Assembly: GCF_034096925.1 (NCBI RefSeq)
Contig: NZ_JAWZSQ010000002.1
Coordinates: forward strand, 310,001-374,000
DNA: 64,000 bases
Origin: Patulibacter defluvii
Lineage (GTDB): Bacteria; Actinomycetota; Thermoleophilia; Solirubrobacterales; Solirubrobacteraceae
Direction: 5' to 3'
Every line of letters starts with the position of its first letter. The first letter of the stretch is position 1. A program made the position numbers and the translations under genes. Below, piece after piece: positions 50,314 through 58,510 of this stretch. The notes under the pieces are model-generated. The model searched no databases, was not told the origin of the DNA, and saw nothing but the letters and a program-made list of their open reading frames with translations.

Positions 50314-51671
50314 GCACCACCAGCCTCCCGCCCGGCCCGCGGATGCCGCGCGCCCTCCAGACGACCGGGTTCATCACCCGCGGCCCGTCGTTCCTCAAGC
50401 GCTGCCAGCAGCGCTACGGCGACATGTTCACGCTCCGGATCAGCGGCGAGGGCAACTGGGTGATGCTCGCCGACCCGGCCCACGTCAAGCAGGTCTTCAC
50501 CGGCTCGCCGCAGGTCTTCCACGCCGGCAAGGGCAACCAGATCCTGCTGCCGCTGCTGGGCGACCACTCGGTGCTGCTGCTCGACGAGGACGCCCACATG
50601 CGCCAGCGCAAGCTGCTGCTGCCGCCCTTCCACGGCAAGCGGATGGCCGGCTACGGCGAGCTGATGGAGCAGGCCGCCCGCGACGAGATCGCCAGCTGGC
50701 CGATCGGCGAGCCGCTGGCCGCCTGGCCGCGGATGCAGAACATCACGCTCGAGGTGATCATGCGGGCCGTCTTCGGGGTCGAGGACGCCGCCCGCCTGGA
50801 CGAGGTCCGGACCGTCCTGACCACGCTGCTGGAGCGGGTCACCCACCCGGTGACGATGGCGATGGTGGCCACCCTCGGCCCGCACCGCTTCCGCGAGCTG
50901 GGGATCGTCAAGCGCCACTTGGAGCCGGCCGACGAGGTCGTCTTCCGCCTGATCCGCGCCCGCCGCGAGGCCGCCGACCTGGAGCAGCGCGAGGACATCC
51001 TCTCGCTGCTGCTGCAGGCGACCCACGAGGACGGCCGCCCGATGAGCGACCAGGAGCTGCGCGACGAGCTGATGACGCTGCTCGTGGCCGGCCACGAGAC
51101 GACGGCGACGACGCTCGGCTGGGCGCTGGAGCGGCTGGTCCGCCACCCCGACAAGCTGGCGCGGCTACGGGCCGAGGTGCTGGCCGGCGAGGACGCCTAC
51201 CTGGACGCGGTCGTGACCGAGACGCTGCGGCTGCGGCCGGTGCTGGCGATCGTCGTCCGCGAGCTGCAGGAGGACGTCCAGATCGGCGACCACCTGCTGC
51301 CGAAGGGCACCCGCGTGACGCCCTGCATCCAGCTGGTCCACCGGCGGCCGGACATCTACCCCGACCCGGACGCCTTCCGGCCCGAGCGCTGGCTCGACCA
51401 GAAGCCGGGCACCTACACCTGGTTCCCCTTCGGCGGCGGCGTCCGGCGCTGCCTCGGGGCCAGCTTCGCGCTCTTCGAGAGCAAGCGGGTGCTGGCCGCG
51501 ATCGTGGCCGGCGTCGACCTGGTGCCGGAGACGCCGGAGGGCGAGCAGATCCGCCGCCGCGCGATCACCCAGACGCCGGCCCACGGCGCCCGGGTCGTCG
51601 TCCGCGAGCGGCTGGCGCCGCCGCCGGCGCCGGTCGCCGAGCCGGTCGCCGCCGGGGCGGGTGGGCGATGA
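50310..51671 (+). CDS. Cytochrome P450
   Basis: 453 residues, soluble (begins MSTTSLPPGP). Oxygen-activation helix motif AGHETT (260-265), ExxR in ETLRLRP (304-310), FRPERW (356-361) and haem loop FGGGVRRCLG with ligand Cys381. It looks nearest to the actinobacterial CYP135/CYP138-like group, tentatively. It hydroxylates an organic substrate using ferredoxin electrons; no ferredoxin gene is adjacent. It is coupled on both sides (cyclase upstream, TetR downstream). Confidence 0.93.
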   Translation: MSTTSLPPGPRMPRALQTTGFITRGPSFLKRCQQRYGDMFTLRISGEGNWVMLADPAHVKQVFTGSPQVFHAGKGNQILLPLLGDHSVLLLDEDAHMRQRKLLLPPFHGKRMAGYGELMEQAARDEIASWPIGEPLAAWPRMQNITLEVIMRAVFGVEDAARLDEVRTVLTTLLERVTHPVTMAMVATLGPHRFRELGIVKRHLEPADEVVFRLIRARREAADLEQREDILSLLLQATHEDGRPMSDQELRDELMTLLVAGHETTATTLGWALERLVRHPDKLARLRAEVLAGEDAYLDAVVTETLRLRPVLAIVVRELQEDVQIGDHLLPKGTRVTPCIQLVHRRPDIYPDPDAFRPERWLDQKPGTYTWFPFGGGVRRCLGASFALFESKRVLAAIVAGVDLVPETPEGEQIRRRAITQTPAHGARVVVRERLAPPPAPVAEPVAAGAGGR

Positions 51672-52363
51672 GCGGGGAGCGCTTCCGCGACGGCGTCCCG
51701 GCGCCACCGACGCCGCCCGACCCGCCGGCGCCGCCCGGCCGCCGGACCCGCAAGCAGCAGCAGGAGCACACCCGCACCTGCCTGCTGCGCTCGGCGGCGA
51801 CGCTCTTCACCCGCAAGGGGATGCAGCAGGCGTCGATCGACGAGATCGCCCAGGACGCCGGCTACACGAAGGGCGCCTTCTACGCGAACTTCAAGAACAA
51901 GGAGGAGCTGTTCCTCGCGATGCTCGACGAGCGCTTCGCCGAGCGGTTCGAGGAGATCGACCGGGTCGTCCACCAGGACGCCGCGATCGAGGACCAGGCC
52001 CGCCAGGCCGGGATCGACTTCATCCGCGCGATCCGGGCCGACGAGCAGTGGTCGCGGCTGTTCTTCGAGTTCGCCGTCTACGCGTCGCGCAACGAGGAGT
52101 TCCGCCAGGAGCTGGTGACCCGCCACCGGGCGCTGCGCGGCCGGATCGCCGACCTCTTCGAGGAGCGCGCCCGCCAGCTCGACTGGACGCCGCCGATCAG
52201 CGCCGCGGAGGCCGCGCGGATGACCTTCGCGATGGCCAACGGCGTCGCCCTCGAGCAGCTGCTGGAGCCCGAGGCCGACTCGGCCGAGCTCTACGGGACG
52301 ATGCTGACCGCGTTCTTCACCGGCCTGCGGGCGGCCTCGGCCGACGCCCCCGCGCCCCGCTGA
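51668..52363 (+). CDS. TetR family regulator of the P450 operon
   Basis: 231 residues. After a Pro-rich N terminus, the helix-turn-helix is at about 38-82 (ASIDEIAQDAGYTKGAFYANF). The rest is the ligand domain. The ATG overlaps the P450 stop. It probably represses its own operon via the palindrome at 49673-49686, with the P450 substrate or product as ligand; this is inference from gene order. Confidence 0.88.
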   Translation: MSGERFRDGVPAPPTPPDPPAPPGRRTRKQQQEHTRTCLLRSAATLFTRKGMQQASIDEIAQDAGYTKGAFYANFKNKEELFLAMLDERFAERFEEIDRVVHQDAAIEDQARQAGIDFIRAIRADEQWSRLFFEFAVYASRNEEFRQELVTRHRALRGRIADLFEERARQLDWTPPISAAEAARMTFAMANGVALEQLLEPEADSAELYGTMLTAFFTGLRAASADAPAPR

Positions 52364-52374
52364 GCCGCCCCGCG

Positions 52375-52409
52375 GTGACGTTCCGGACGCCTGGCGACCG
52401 CAACGTCAC
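52375..52409. repeat. 35-bp palindromic element, copy 1
   Basis: GTGACGTTCCGGACG, a 5-nt loop CCTGG, and CGACCGCAACGTCAC. Arms pair except for two positions. A second, perfect copy with the same 15-5-15 plan is at 63285-63319. This copy lies 11 bases after the TetR stop and may terminate the operon. Confidence 0.65.
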
Positions 52410-52455
52410 AGCGGGACGCGCAACTTCGGGCCGCGCCGCGGGTCGAACCCGGCAG

Positions 52456-53565
52456 ATGCCCCTCCGCGCCCTGCTCCTCGCCGGCCTGCTGCTGGCGCTC
52501 CTCCCCGCCACCGCCGCGGCCACGGAGTGGGGGATCGCCGACCAGAAGCCGCAGACCTTCGCCAACCCGCACTGGCCGGCGCTGCAGGCGGCCGGGATGG
52601 TCCACGCCCGCTACGTCGTCTCCTACGACGCGCTGCGCTACGCCCGCACGCCGGGGCTCGAGCACCACGCCCAGCGGCTCGACGCCTGGCTGCTGGCCGC
52701 CCGCGCCGCCGGCGTCCGGCCGCTGATCAGCTTCCAGCGCTCGGCCAGCCCGTCGCGGTCGCTGCGGACCTCGGTCGCGCGGACCCGCACCCGCTTCGTC
52801 GGCGAGCTGCGACGGTTCCGCGCCGCCTACCCGTGGGTCCGCGACTTCTCGATCTGGAACGAGCCGAACCACAGCGGTCCCTACCAGCGGCGCCCGCGCG
52901 ACCTCGGGCGGCTCTACCGGCGGGCGGCCGACGAGCTGCGGCGCGACTGCCGCGGCTGCCGGCTGGTGGCGGGCGACCTCCAGGGACGGCCGTCGGTGGC
53001 GACCTACGCGCGCCAGATCGAGCGCGGCGCCGGCCGCCCGATCCGGCTCTGGGGACTGAACAACTACTTCGACGTCAACCGCTTCAACGTGCGTGACACC
53101 GCGGCGATGCTGCGTGCGGTCCGCGGCACGCTCTGGCTGACGGAGACCGGCGGCGTCTACTCGCGGCTGCCGGGCTCGGAGGCCCGGACCCCGTTCGCCG
53201 CCCAGCGGGCCGGCGCCCGCAGCGACGAGGCACGGCTGGGGTTCCAGAACCGGGCCACCCGTCAGCTGGGCGCGATCGTCCGCCGCTACCGGTCGCGGAT
53301 CGGCCGCGTCTACGTCTACCAGCTGCAGGGAGCGCCCGATCCGGCCTGGATCCCCGGCGCCGCCGAGACCACGTGGGACTCCGGCCTGCTCGACCCGCGC
53401 GGCGTGCCCCGCTGGTCGTACGGCTACCTGCTGCGGTCGCTGCTGCCCGGCCCGGCGCCGTCGACCCCCACCCGCCGCGCGACCGTCGCCCAGTCGGCCG
53501 GGCCGTCGAGCGCCGGCAGGTCGCCCGCGGCCGCCCGCCGGCGACCGACGTCGGTCGAGCAGTAG
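52456..53565 (+). CDS. Secreted clan-A glycosidase-like protein
   Basis: 369 residues. Signal peptide about 1-22 (LLLAGLLLALLPATAAA). Barrel-type sequence with proposed acid/base Glu136 in WNEPNH and nucleophile Glu230 in LTETGG, then YQLQGAPDPAW and a C-terminal RWSYGYLL. A Cys pair is seen in RDCRGC. Similar in plan to 6759-7829. The last 40 or so residues are low-complexity and overlap the convergent HD gene by 142 bp. Substrate unknown. Confidence 0.7.
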   Translation: MPLRALLLAGLLLALLPATAAATEWGIADQKPQTFANPHWPALQAAGMVHARYVVSYDALRYARTPGLEHHAQRLDAWLLAARAAGVRPLISFQRSASPSRSLRTSVARTRTRFVGELRRFRAAYPWVRDFSIWNEPNHSGPYQRRPRDLGRLYRRAADELRRDCRGCRLVAGDLQGRPSVATYARQIERGAGRPIRLWGLNNYFDVNRFNVRDTAAMLRAVRGTLWLTETGGVYSRLPGSEARTPFAAQRAGARSDEARLGFQNRATRQLGAIVRRYRSRIGRVYVYQLQGAPDPAWIPGAAETTWDSGLLDPRGVPRWSYGYLLRSLLPGPAPSTPTRRATVAQSAGPSSAGRSPAAARRRPTSVEQ

Positions 53566-54005
53566 CGGGGATCGGGCACCAGCCCGACGCGGCCGATCAG
53601 CAGCCGGTCGGCGTCCCAGCAGACGCCGATCGTGGGGTCGGCGCTGACCGTCCCGCGGGTGTGGTCGCGGAGCGCCTCGTGCAGCCGCTCGTGGCGGTCG
53701 GGCGCCAGCCGCAGCGTGCCGTCGGCGACCAGCTCGTCGAGCAGCAGCGCCGCCCGCGGGCCGTGGTCGGGGTCGTAGCCGTCGTCCTCGCGCAAGGCGT
53801 CGTGGAGCAGCGCGAAGAGCAGCAGCAGCTCGCCGTCGGGGGCGCCCGCGGCCGGGTCGGCGGCGCCGGCCAGCTCGGACGCGGTCGCGCCGACCGCCCG
53901 CCAGTGGCTGGGGCCGTGGATCGTCGATCCGAGGTGCGTCGCCCGCTGCTCGACGAGGTCCACCAGCCGGTCGAGGTCCTCCCACGGGCGCGCCATCGGC
54001 GCCAT
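53424..54005 (-). CDS. HD-domain phosphohydrolase-like protein
   Basis: 193 residues from ATG 54005 (an ATG at 53996 is an alternative). His and His-Asp patterns of a metal-dependent phosphohydrolase are visible: IHGPSHWRAVG, LLFALLHDALREDDG and later HERLHEALRDH with CWDADRL. Substrate could be a nucleotide or phosphorylated compound. The 3' end overlaps the convergent secreted glycosidase gene by 142 bp, both frames having high GC at third positions. Confidence 0.75.
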   Translation of the reverse strand: MAPMARPWEDLDRLVDLVEQRATHLGSTIHGPSHWRAVGATASELAGAADPAAGAPDGELLLLFALLHDALREDDGYDPDHGPRAALLLDELVADGTLRLAPDRHERLHEALRDHTRGTVSADPTIGVCWDADRLLIGRVGLVPDPRYCSTDVGRRRAAAGDLPALDGPADWATVARRVGVDGAGPGSSDRSR

Positions 54006-54105
54006 CTTCGCAGCGCGCGACGCGACAGGGTGTCCTCCGACGACCGGCGGGTGACGACGCTCGTGACGTTGCCGGGCGCCGACGGCATCGCCGACGATCC
54101 GGCCC

Positions 54106-55425
54106 GTGCCTGGCCAGATCCTGATCGTGGGCGAGAGCGCCCTGGCCGCCGGCGTCGAGGCGGCGCTCGGCGTCGCCGACGCCCGCGTGCGGCGGCTCCG
54201 CCACCCCGTCGACCGCGAGCTGCGACGGGCGCTGGCGGCCGAGGTCGACGCCGTGGTGGTGGTCGACCGCGACGACGTCCAGGCGCTCCGCAGCGCGCTG
54301 CTGGTCGAGTACGCGCGGCCCGGAGTGCGGCTGATCGTGACCGTCTTCGACCGCACCGTCGCCGAGCAGATGCGGCGGGCGATCCCCAACTGCCACGTGC
54401 TCTCGATGGCCGACGCCACGGTCGGCGCGATCGTCGGTCCCTGCCTCGACCGCGAGCTCGTCGCCGTCCACCGGGCGGCGGCGCTGACCGGCGTGGTGGC
54501 GGGGGAGGAGGGCCCGCGGACCGTCCACCTGGACCATCCCGGCCCCTCCCGCGGGCAGCGCTGGCGGCAGCGGGCGGTGGCCCAGCTGCGGCCCTACGAC
54601 CGCACCTCGCGGCTGCTGCTGTGCAGCATGGTCGGGCTGGTGGCGCTGGTCGTGGCCGAGGCGACGATCACCGGCCTCAGCCACCACGAGCCGGTCGGGG
54701 TCGCGCTCTACACCGCGCTGAAGGCGACCACGACCGTCGGGCCGAGCCCGGTGATCGACGCCTCGCCCGGCTGGCTGCAGGTCTACGGGATCGTCTCGAT
54801 GGCGCTGGCGCTGGTGCTGGCCGCGGTCTTCACGGCCGCGCTCACCAGCCGCCTGATGAGCCGCCGGCTGACCGGGATCGTCGGCCGCCGGACGGTGCCG
54901 CGGATCGACCACGTGGTGGTCGTCGGGCTGGGGCAGGTCGGCTTCCGGCTCTGCCTCGAGCTGCACGCGCTCGGCGTCGGGGTGGTGGCGGTCGAGCGCG
55001 ACCGCGAGTCGCGCTACCTGCGGATGGCCAAGCGGCGCGGGATCCCGGTCGTGGTCGGCGACGGCGGCGACCGCTTCGTGCTCGAGGGGCTGTCGCTGGG
55101 GCGGGCGCGGGCGCTGGCCGCGGTCACCAGCGACGAGCTGGCCAACATCGCCGTCAGCGTCGCCGCGCTGGCCGTCGCGCCGGGCGTCCGGACGGTGCTG
55201 CGGGCCGGCGGCGGCGAGGTCACCCAGGAGACGCGGGCGCTGTTCCCGGTCGGGGTCGCCCAGGACCTCCAGCGGATCGCCGCGGTGGCGCTGGCAGCGA
55301 CCGCCCTCGGCGAGCCGGTCGAGCAGGCGTTCCTCCACGAGGGACGGCCGTTCGTGCAGCGGACCGACGGCCGGATCGTGCCGTTCGCGGGCGCGGCGCA
55401 CAGGCCGGGAGCGGCGGTCGACTAG
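54106..55425 (+). CDS. Potassium channel with RCK-type domains on both sides of the pore
   Basis: 439 residues. An N-terminal TrkA_N-like domain (1-130), TM1 (about 170-190), pore loop with filter-like TTVG (209-212), TM2 (about 226-247), and a second RCK/TrkA_N domain (from 268; GLGQVG 274-279) with a C-terminal extension. Most RCK channels have the TM part first. The filter reads TTVGPSP rather than TVGYGD, so selectivity may be weakened. The GTG follows a GACGAT box by seven bases. The stop TAG is part of the next -10 box. Confidence 0.8.
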   Translation: MPGQILIVGESALAAGVEAALGVADARVRRLRHPVDRELRRALAAEVDAVVVVDRDDVQALRSALLVEYARPGVRLIVTVFDRTVAEQMRRAIPNCHVLSMADATVGAIVGPCLDRELVAVHRAAALTGVVAGEEGPRTVHLDHPGPSRGQRWRQRAVAQLRPYDRTSRLLLCSMVGLVALVVAEATITGLSHHEPVGVALYTALKATTTVGPSPVIDASPGWLQVYGIVSMALALVLAAVFTAALTSRLMSRRLTGIVGRRTVPRIDHVVVVGLGQVGFRLCLELHALGVGVVAVERDRESRYLRMAKRRGIPVVVGDGGDRFVLEGLSLGRARALAAVTSDELANIAVSVAALAVAPGVRTVLRAGGGEVTQETRALFPVGVAQDLQRIAAVALAATALGEPVEQAFLHEGRPFVQRTDGRIVPFAGAAHRPGAAVD

Positions 55426-55434
55426 CATGCAAGC

Positions 55435-56136
55435 GTGCCGCCGGAGCTGAAGATCGCGCTCGCGGACCGCGCTCGGGGCGGGACGCGCGGTCGCGTCTAC
55501 AGCGCGCTCCGCGACGCCCTGGTCGCGGGGCGGCTGGAGCCCGGCCGCCGGCTGTCGGAGAACGAGCTGGCGGAGTGGCTCGGCGTCAGCCGGACCCCGG
55601 TCCGCGAGGCGCTGGTGCGGTTGCGCGACGACCGGCTGGTGGAGATCGTCCCCCAGCTCGGCACCTTCGTCTCCAAGATCTCGATCGCCGCCGTCGCCGA
55701 CGCCCAGTTCGTCCGCGAGGCGCTGGAGTGCGCCGCGATCCGGCTGGCCGCGCGGCGGGTCACCGAGGCCGAGCTGCTCGGCCTCCAGCAGCTGATCGCC
55801 CAGCAGGACGAGGCCCACGCCGCCGGCGACCTCGACCGCTTCTACCAGCTCGACGACGGCTTCCACTCGGCGCTCTGCGAGAGCTCGGGCCACGCGATCG
55901 CCTGGGCCCTGGTCCAGCGCGCCGACGGTCACCTGAACCGCGTCCGGCGGCTGAGCCTGCCGGTCCCGGAGTACGTCGCCGAGATGATCGACGAGCACCG
56001 CTCGGTGGTCGCGGCGCTGGCCGAGCGCGATCCCGACAGCGCCGAGGCGGTCCTCCGCCACCACCTGCGGATGGTGCTGTCGGGGCTGGCGCCGATCCAG
56101 GCCGAGCATCCCGAGTACTTCGAGCAGGAGGCGTGA
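55435..56136 (+). CDS. GntR family regulator, FCD type
   Basis: 233 residues. Winged helix at about 15-75 (RLSENELAEWLGVSRTPVREALV), then the all-helical FCD ligand domain with metal-ligand residues Asp in YQLDDGFHSALCE and His in MIDEH and HHLRMVL. FCD regulators respond to small carboxylates or related metabolites. TAGCAT (55423-55428) lies six bases before the GTG and overlaps the upstream stop. The 3' end is part of a palindromic element. Confidence 0.9.
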   Translation: MPPELKIALADRARGGTRGRVYSALRDALVAGRLEPGRRLSENELAEWLGVSRTPVREALVRLRDDRLVEIVPQLGTFVSKISIAAVADAQFVREALECAAIRLAARRVTEAELLGLQQLIAQQDEAHAAGDLDRFYQLDDGFHSALCESSGHAIAWALVQRADGHLNRVRRLSLPVPEYVAEMIDEHRSVVAALAERDPDSAEAVLRHHLRMVLSGLAPIQAEHPEYFEQEA

Positions 56137-56249
56137 GGCGCACGTCGACACGTCGCATCTCGCCACCTGGTTCGCTCGGCAGTACGAAGTACGGCTCTCG
56201 CTCCCCGGCGGCGACCTGCTCGGTCGACGTGCGCCTCACATCCTCCTGC
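56122..56249. repeat. About 120-bp imperfect palindrome at the GntR gene end
   Basis: Perfect 17-bp arms GTGAGGCGCACGTCGAC (56133-56149) and GTCGACGTGCGCCTCAC (56223-56239). The similarity continues outwards (AGCAGGAGG/CCTCCTGCT) into the last codons of the GntR gene, and inwards as mismatched pairing to a GTAC-GAA-GTAC centre (56193-56203). Either a large terminator hairpin or an inverted duplication/MITE-like relic. Confidence 0.65.
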
Positions 56250-56273
56250 TGAGCGCGGGTAGGCTCCCGCCTC

Positions 56274-57056
56274 ATGTCCGACACCCCGATGCGGTTGGAG
56301 CGCGAGGGCGACCTCGCCGTCCTGACGATCGACAGCCCGCCGCTCAACCTGTTCGACCGCGCGATGTTCGAGGCGCTGGTCGCCGCCGCCCGCGACCTCG
56401 GCGCCGCGCCGCCGCGGGCGCTGCTGATCCGGGCCGAGGGGCCGGTCGTCTCCGGCGGGGTCGACGTCCACGAGTTCTCCGGCCTCACGCCCGAGACCGG
56501 CGGCGACCTCTGGCGGTCGCTGTTCGAGCCGCTGCACACGATCGAGCGGCTGCCCTGCCCGACCGTCTTCGCCGCCCACGCCCTGACCCTGACCGCCGCC
56601 TTCGAGCTGTCGCTGGCCTGCGACCTGATCGTCGCCGGCCGCGGCGCCAAGTTCGGCCTGGTCGAGACGGTCGTCGGCCTGACCCCGTCGATGGGCGGGC
56701 CGCAGCGGCTGGCCGAGCGGGCCGGGTCGGGCCGCGCCCGCGAGCTGGTGATGACCGCCGGGCTCTACGACGCCGAGACGCTCGAGCGCTGGAACGTCGT
56801 CAACCAGGTCTGGGAGGACGACGAGGTCGACGCCCGCGCCCGCGCGCTGGCCGAGCGGCTGGCGGCCGGGCCGACCCGCGCCCACGACGCCACCAAGCAG
56901 ATCGTCCGCGCCTGGTGCGACGGCGGGATCGGGCTGGCCGACGAGGTCGTGCCCGAGGTCTCCGGCGCGCTCTTCGCGACCGAGGACCTGCAGACCGCGG
57001 TCGCCGCCTTCATCGAGCGCGGCCCGAAGCACGGCACGGCCTACCAGGGCCGCTGA
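56274..57056 (+). CDS. Enoyl-CoA hydratase/isomerase family protein
   Basis: 260 residues. Crotonase fold: GDLAVLTIDSPPLNLFDRAM at the start, the oxyanion-hole segment EGPVVSGGVDVHEF, and SLACDLIVAGRGAKFGLVE. The first catalytic Glu of hydratases appears replaced (THEFEL-type region is LTLTAAFELSLAC), so the reaction may be isomerisation or something else on an acyl-CoA. TAGGCT (56260-56265) lies eight bases before the ATG. It is followed by a perfect hairpin. Confidence 0.84.
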   Translation: MSDTPMRLEREGDLAVLTIDSPPLNLFDRAMFEALVAAARDLGAAPPRALLIRAEGPVVSGGVDVHEFSGLTPETGGDLWRSLFEPLHTIERLPCPTVFAAHALTLTAAFELSLACDLIVAGRGAKFGLVETVVGLTPSMGGPQRLAERAGSGRARELVMTAGLYDAETLERWNVVNQVWEDDEVDARARALAERLAAGPTRAHDATKQIVRAWCDGGIGLADEVVPEVSGALFATEDLQTAVAAFIERGPKHGTAYQGR

Positions 57057-57065
57057 GCCGCCCGT

Positions 57066-57087
57066 CGGGGGCGCCGCGGCGCCCCCG
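57066..57087. terminator. Perfect 22-bp palindrome, bidirectional terminator
   Basis: CGGGGGCGCC and GGCGCCCCCG with two bases between, in the 39-bp gap between the convergent enoyl-CoA hydratase and DUF2804 genes. Confidence 0.6.
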
Positions 57088-57095
57088 GAGCGCGC

Positions 57096-57992
57096 TCACC
57101 AGACGACGTCGTGGTGCTCCATGACGCCGAAGGCGGAGCGCAGCTCGACCCCGCCCGGCAGCGTGCCGGTGACGGTCCCGAACGGCTGCTCGTAGGACTG
57201 GCGCATCACGATCAGGTTCTCGCGGTGCTCGCGGACCGCCTCGCGGTGGAAGCGCAGCGCCACGCCGCGCTCCTCGTCCGGGACCGGCGCCTGGCCGTCG
57301 CGCTGGCCGAGCGCGTCGTCGACCGCCGAGAGGTCGACGGCGAACCGGACCGGGCCGACGTGGCGCGGCACCCCGTCGATCCAGACCGTCTGCTCGCTGG
57401 CGCCGGCGTCGTCGTGGATCCCGGTCGCCAGGTTCCAGGCGACGGCCCGCCCGCGGACGTCCTCGCCGACGCCGGCGGCCCAGTTCCAGACCGTGTGCCG
57501 GGGCGGGTAGCCGCCCGAGTCGTCGATGATCCCGGGGCCGTCGATCCGGTGCTCGCGACCGCCGACCCGGACCGTGCCGCGGAGCGCGATCGCGCCGCGC
57601 TTGACCGTCCAGGCGTAGGCGCCGCCGTAGGGGGTGACCGTCTCCATCGGCGCGCCGTCCTGCTCCGCGAAGCGCAGGTCGAAGCCCACCTCGCGGGTGC
57701 TCAGCGCCGCGTGGCCCGGCGTCATCCGGACCCCGGCGGCGTGGCGGTAGGTGCGCTCGTGGAGCCGCCCCTCGCGGCGGTCCCAGACGGCCCAGAACGC
57801 CTGCCGCAGCGGGCCGACGTAGGCCAGCGCCAGGCACAGCGACAGCTCCTCGCCGAAGTAGCCGACGTAGCGCCAGCCCTTGCGCAGCCGGCGGTCGCGG
57901 ACCAGCGGCAGCCGATCCGGCGGCAGCGGCACGCGCGGCCGCGCCGCGGTCGGGGCCGCCAGCGGCCCGCGGTACGCGGTGGTGACGGTCAC
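57096..57992 (-). CDS. DUF2804-like protein
   Basis: 298 residues. Beta-rich sequence with PPDRLPLVRDRRLRKGWRYVG, GIIDDSGGYPPRHTVWNW and late SAFGVMEHHDVVW, consistent with the DUF2804 family (lipocalin/AttH-like barrel). Function of the family is unknown; relatives of this fold act on lipids or in carotenoid chemistry. The GTG start follows a GATGAT box by six bases. Confidence 0.68.
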   Translation of the reverse strand: MTVTTAYRGPLAAPTAARPRVPLPPDRLPLVRDRRLRKGWRYVGYFGEELSLCLALAYVGPLRQAFWAVWDRREGRLHERTYRHAAGVRMTPGHAALSTREVGFDLRFAEQDGAPMETVTPYGGAYAWTVKRGAIALRGTVRVGGREHRIDGPGIIDDSGGYPPRHTVWNWAAGVGEDVRGRAVAWNLATGIHDDAGASEQTVWIDGVPRHVGPVRFAVDLSAVDDALGQRDGQAPVPDEERGVALRFHREAVREHRENLIVMRQSYEQPFGTVTGTLPGGVELRSAFGVMEHHDVVW

Positions 57993-58056
57993 GACGCGAT
58001 CATCGCCGAGCGGTGGGCGGCCGTGCGGCGGCCCCGGACGGTCGCTCGCGGCACGC

Positions 58057-58425
58057 TCAGCCCTCGCCCTCGGCGCGGAGCGCGGCGATCCCGAGCCCGA
58101 CGGCGACCGCGGCGGTCCCGCCGGCCATGATCGCGGCCTGCTTCGGCAGCGAGCCCTCCTTGCCGCTGAGGGCGGCGGCGGCCACGTCGACCGCGTCGGT
58201 CAGCACGCCGAGCTGCAGCCACAGGCGGCGGGCGCCGGGATCGCTCGTGGTCAGGGTCCCGATCCCCAGCACCGCGTCGCGGACGCCGAACAGCCGCGTT
58301 GGGTAGGCGGCCTGCGGGTTCGCCTCCGGATCGAGGCCGAAGAGCCGGCCGGTCAGGTTCGGCGCCGCCCAGGCACCGACGCCGATCGCGAGCCGGATGC
58401 CTTGGAGGATCTGATTGGGAGCCAT
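58057..58425 (-). CDS. Small membrane protein
   Basis: 122 residues from ATG 58425. Four hydrophobic stretches (ILQGIRLAIGVGAWAAP, RDAVLGIGTLTT, LTDAVDVAAAAL and IMAGGTAAVAVGLGIAAL) with a Pro/Gly-rich link PNLTGRLFGLDPEANPQ. Resembles DUF4267-like membrane proteins. TACCGT (58437-58432) lies six bases before the ATG. Function unknown. Confidence 0.65.
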   Translation of the reverse strand: MAPNQILQGIRLAIGVGAWAAPNLTGRLFGLDPEANPQAAYPTRLFGVRDAVLGIGTLTTSDPGARRLWLQLGVLTDAVDVAAAALSGKEGSLPKQAAIMAGGTAAVAVGLGIAALRAEGEG

Positions 58426-58510
58426 CGGCGGACGGTATCCGGCGGCGGCCGGAAGCGGCAAGCAACGGGACGTCGATGGTCGCGTTGCCGCGCGTGGACG
58501 CCGTCACGGG

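Noticed and set aside
54064..54082. Third copy of the 35-bp palindromic element
   Set aside because: Only the GTGACGTT half is present; no matching AACGTCAC arm follows.
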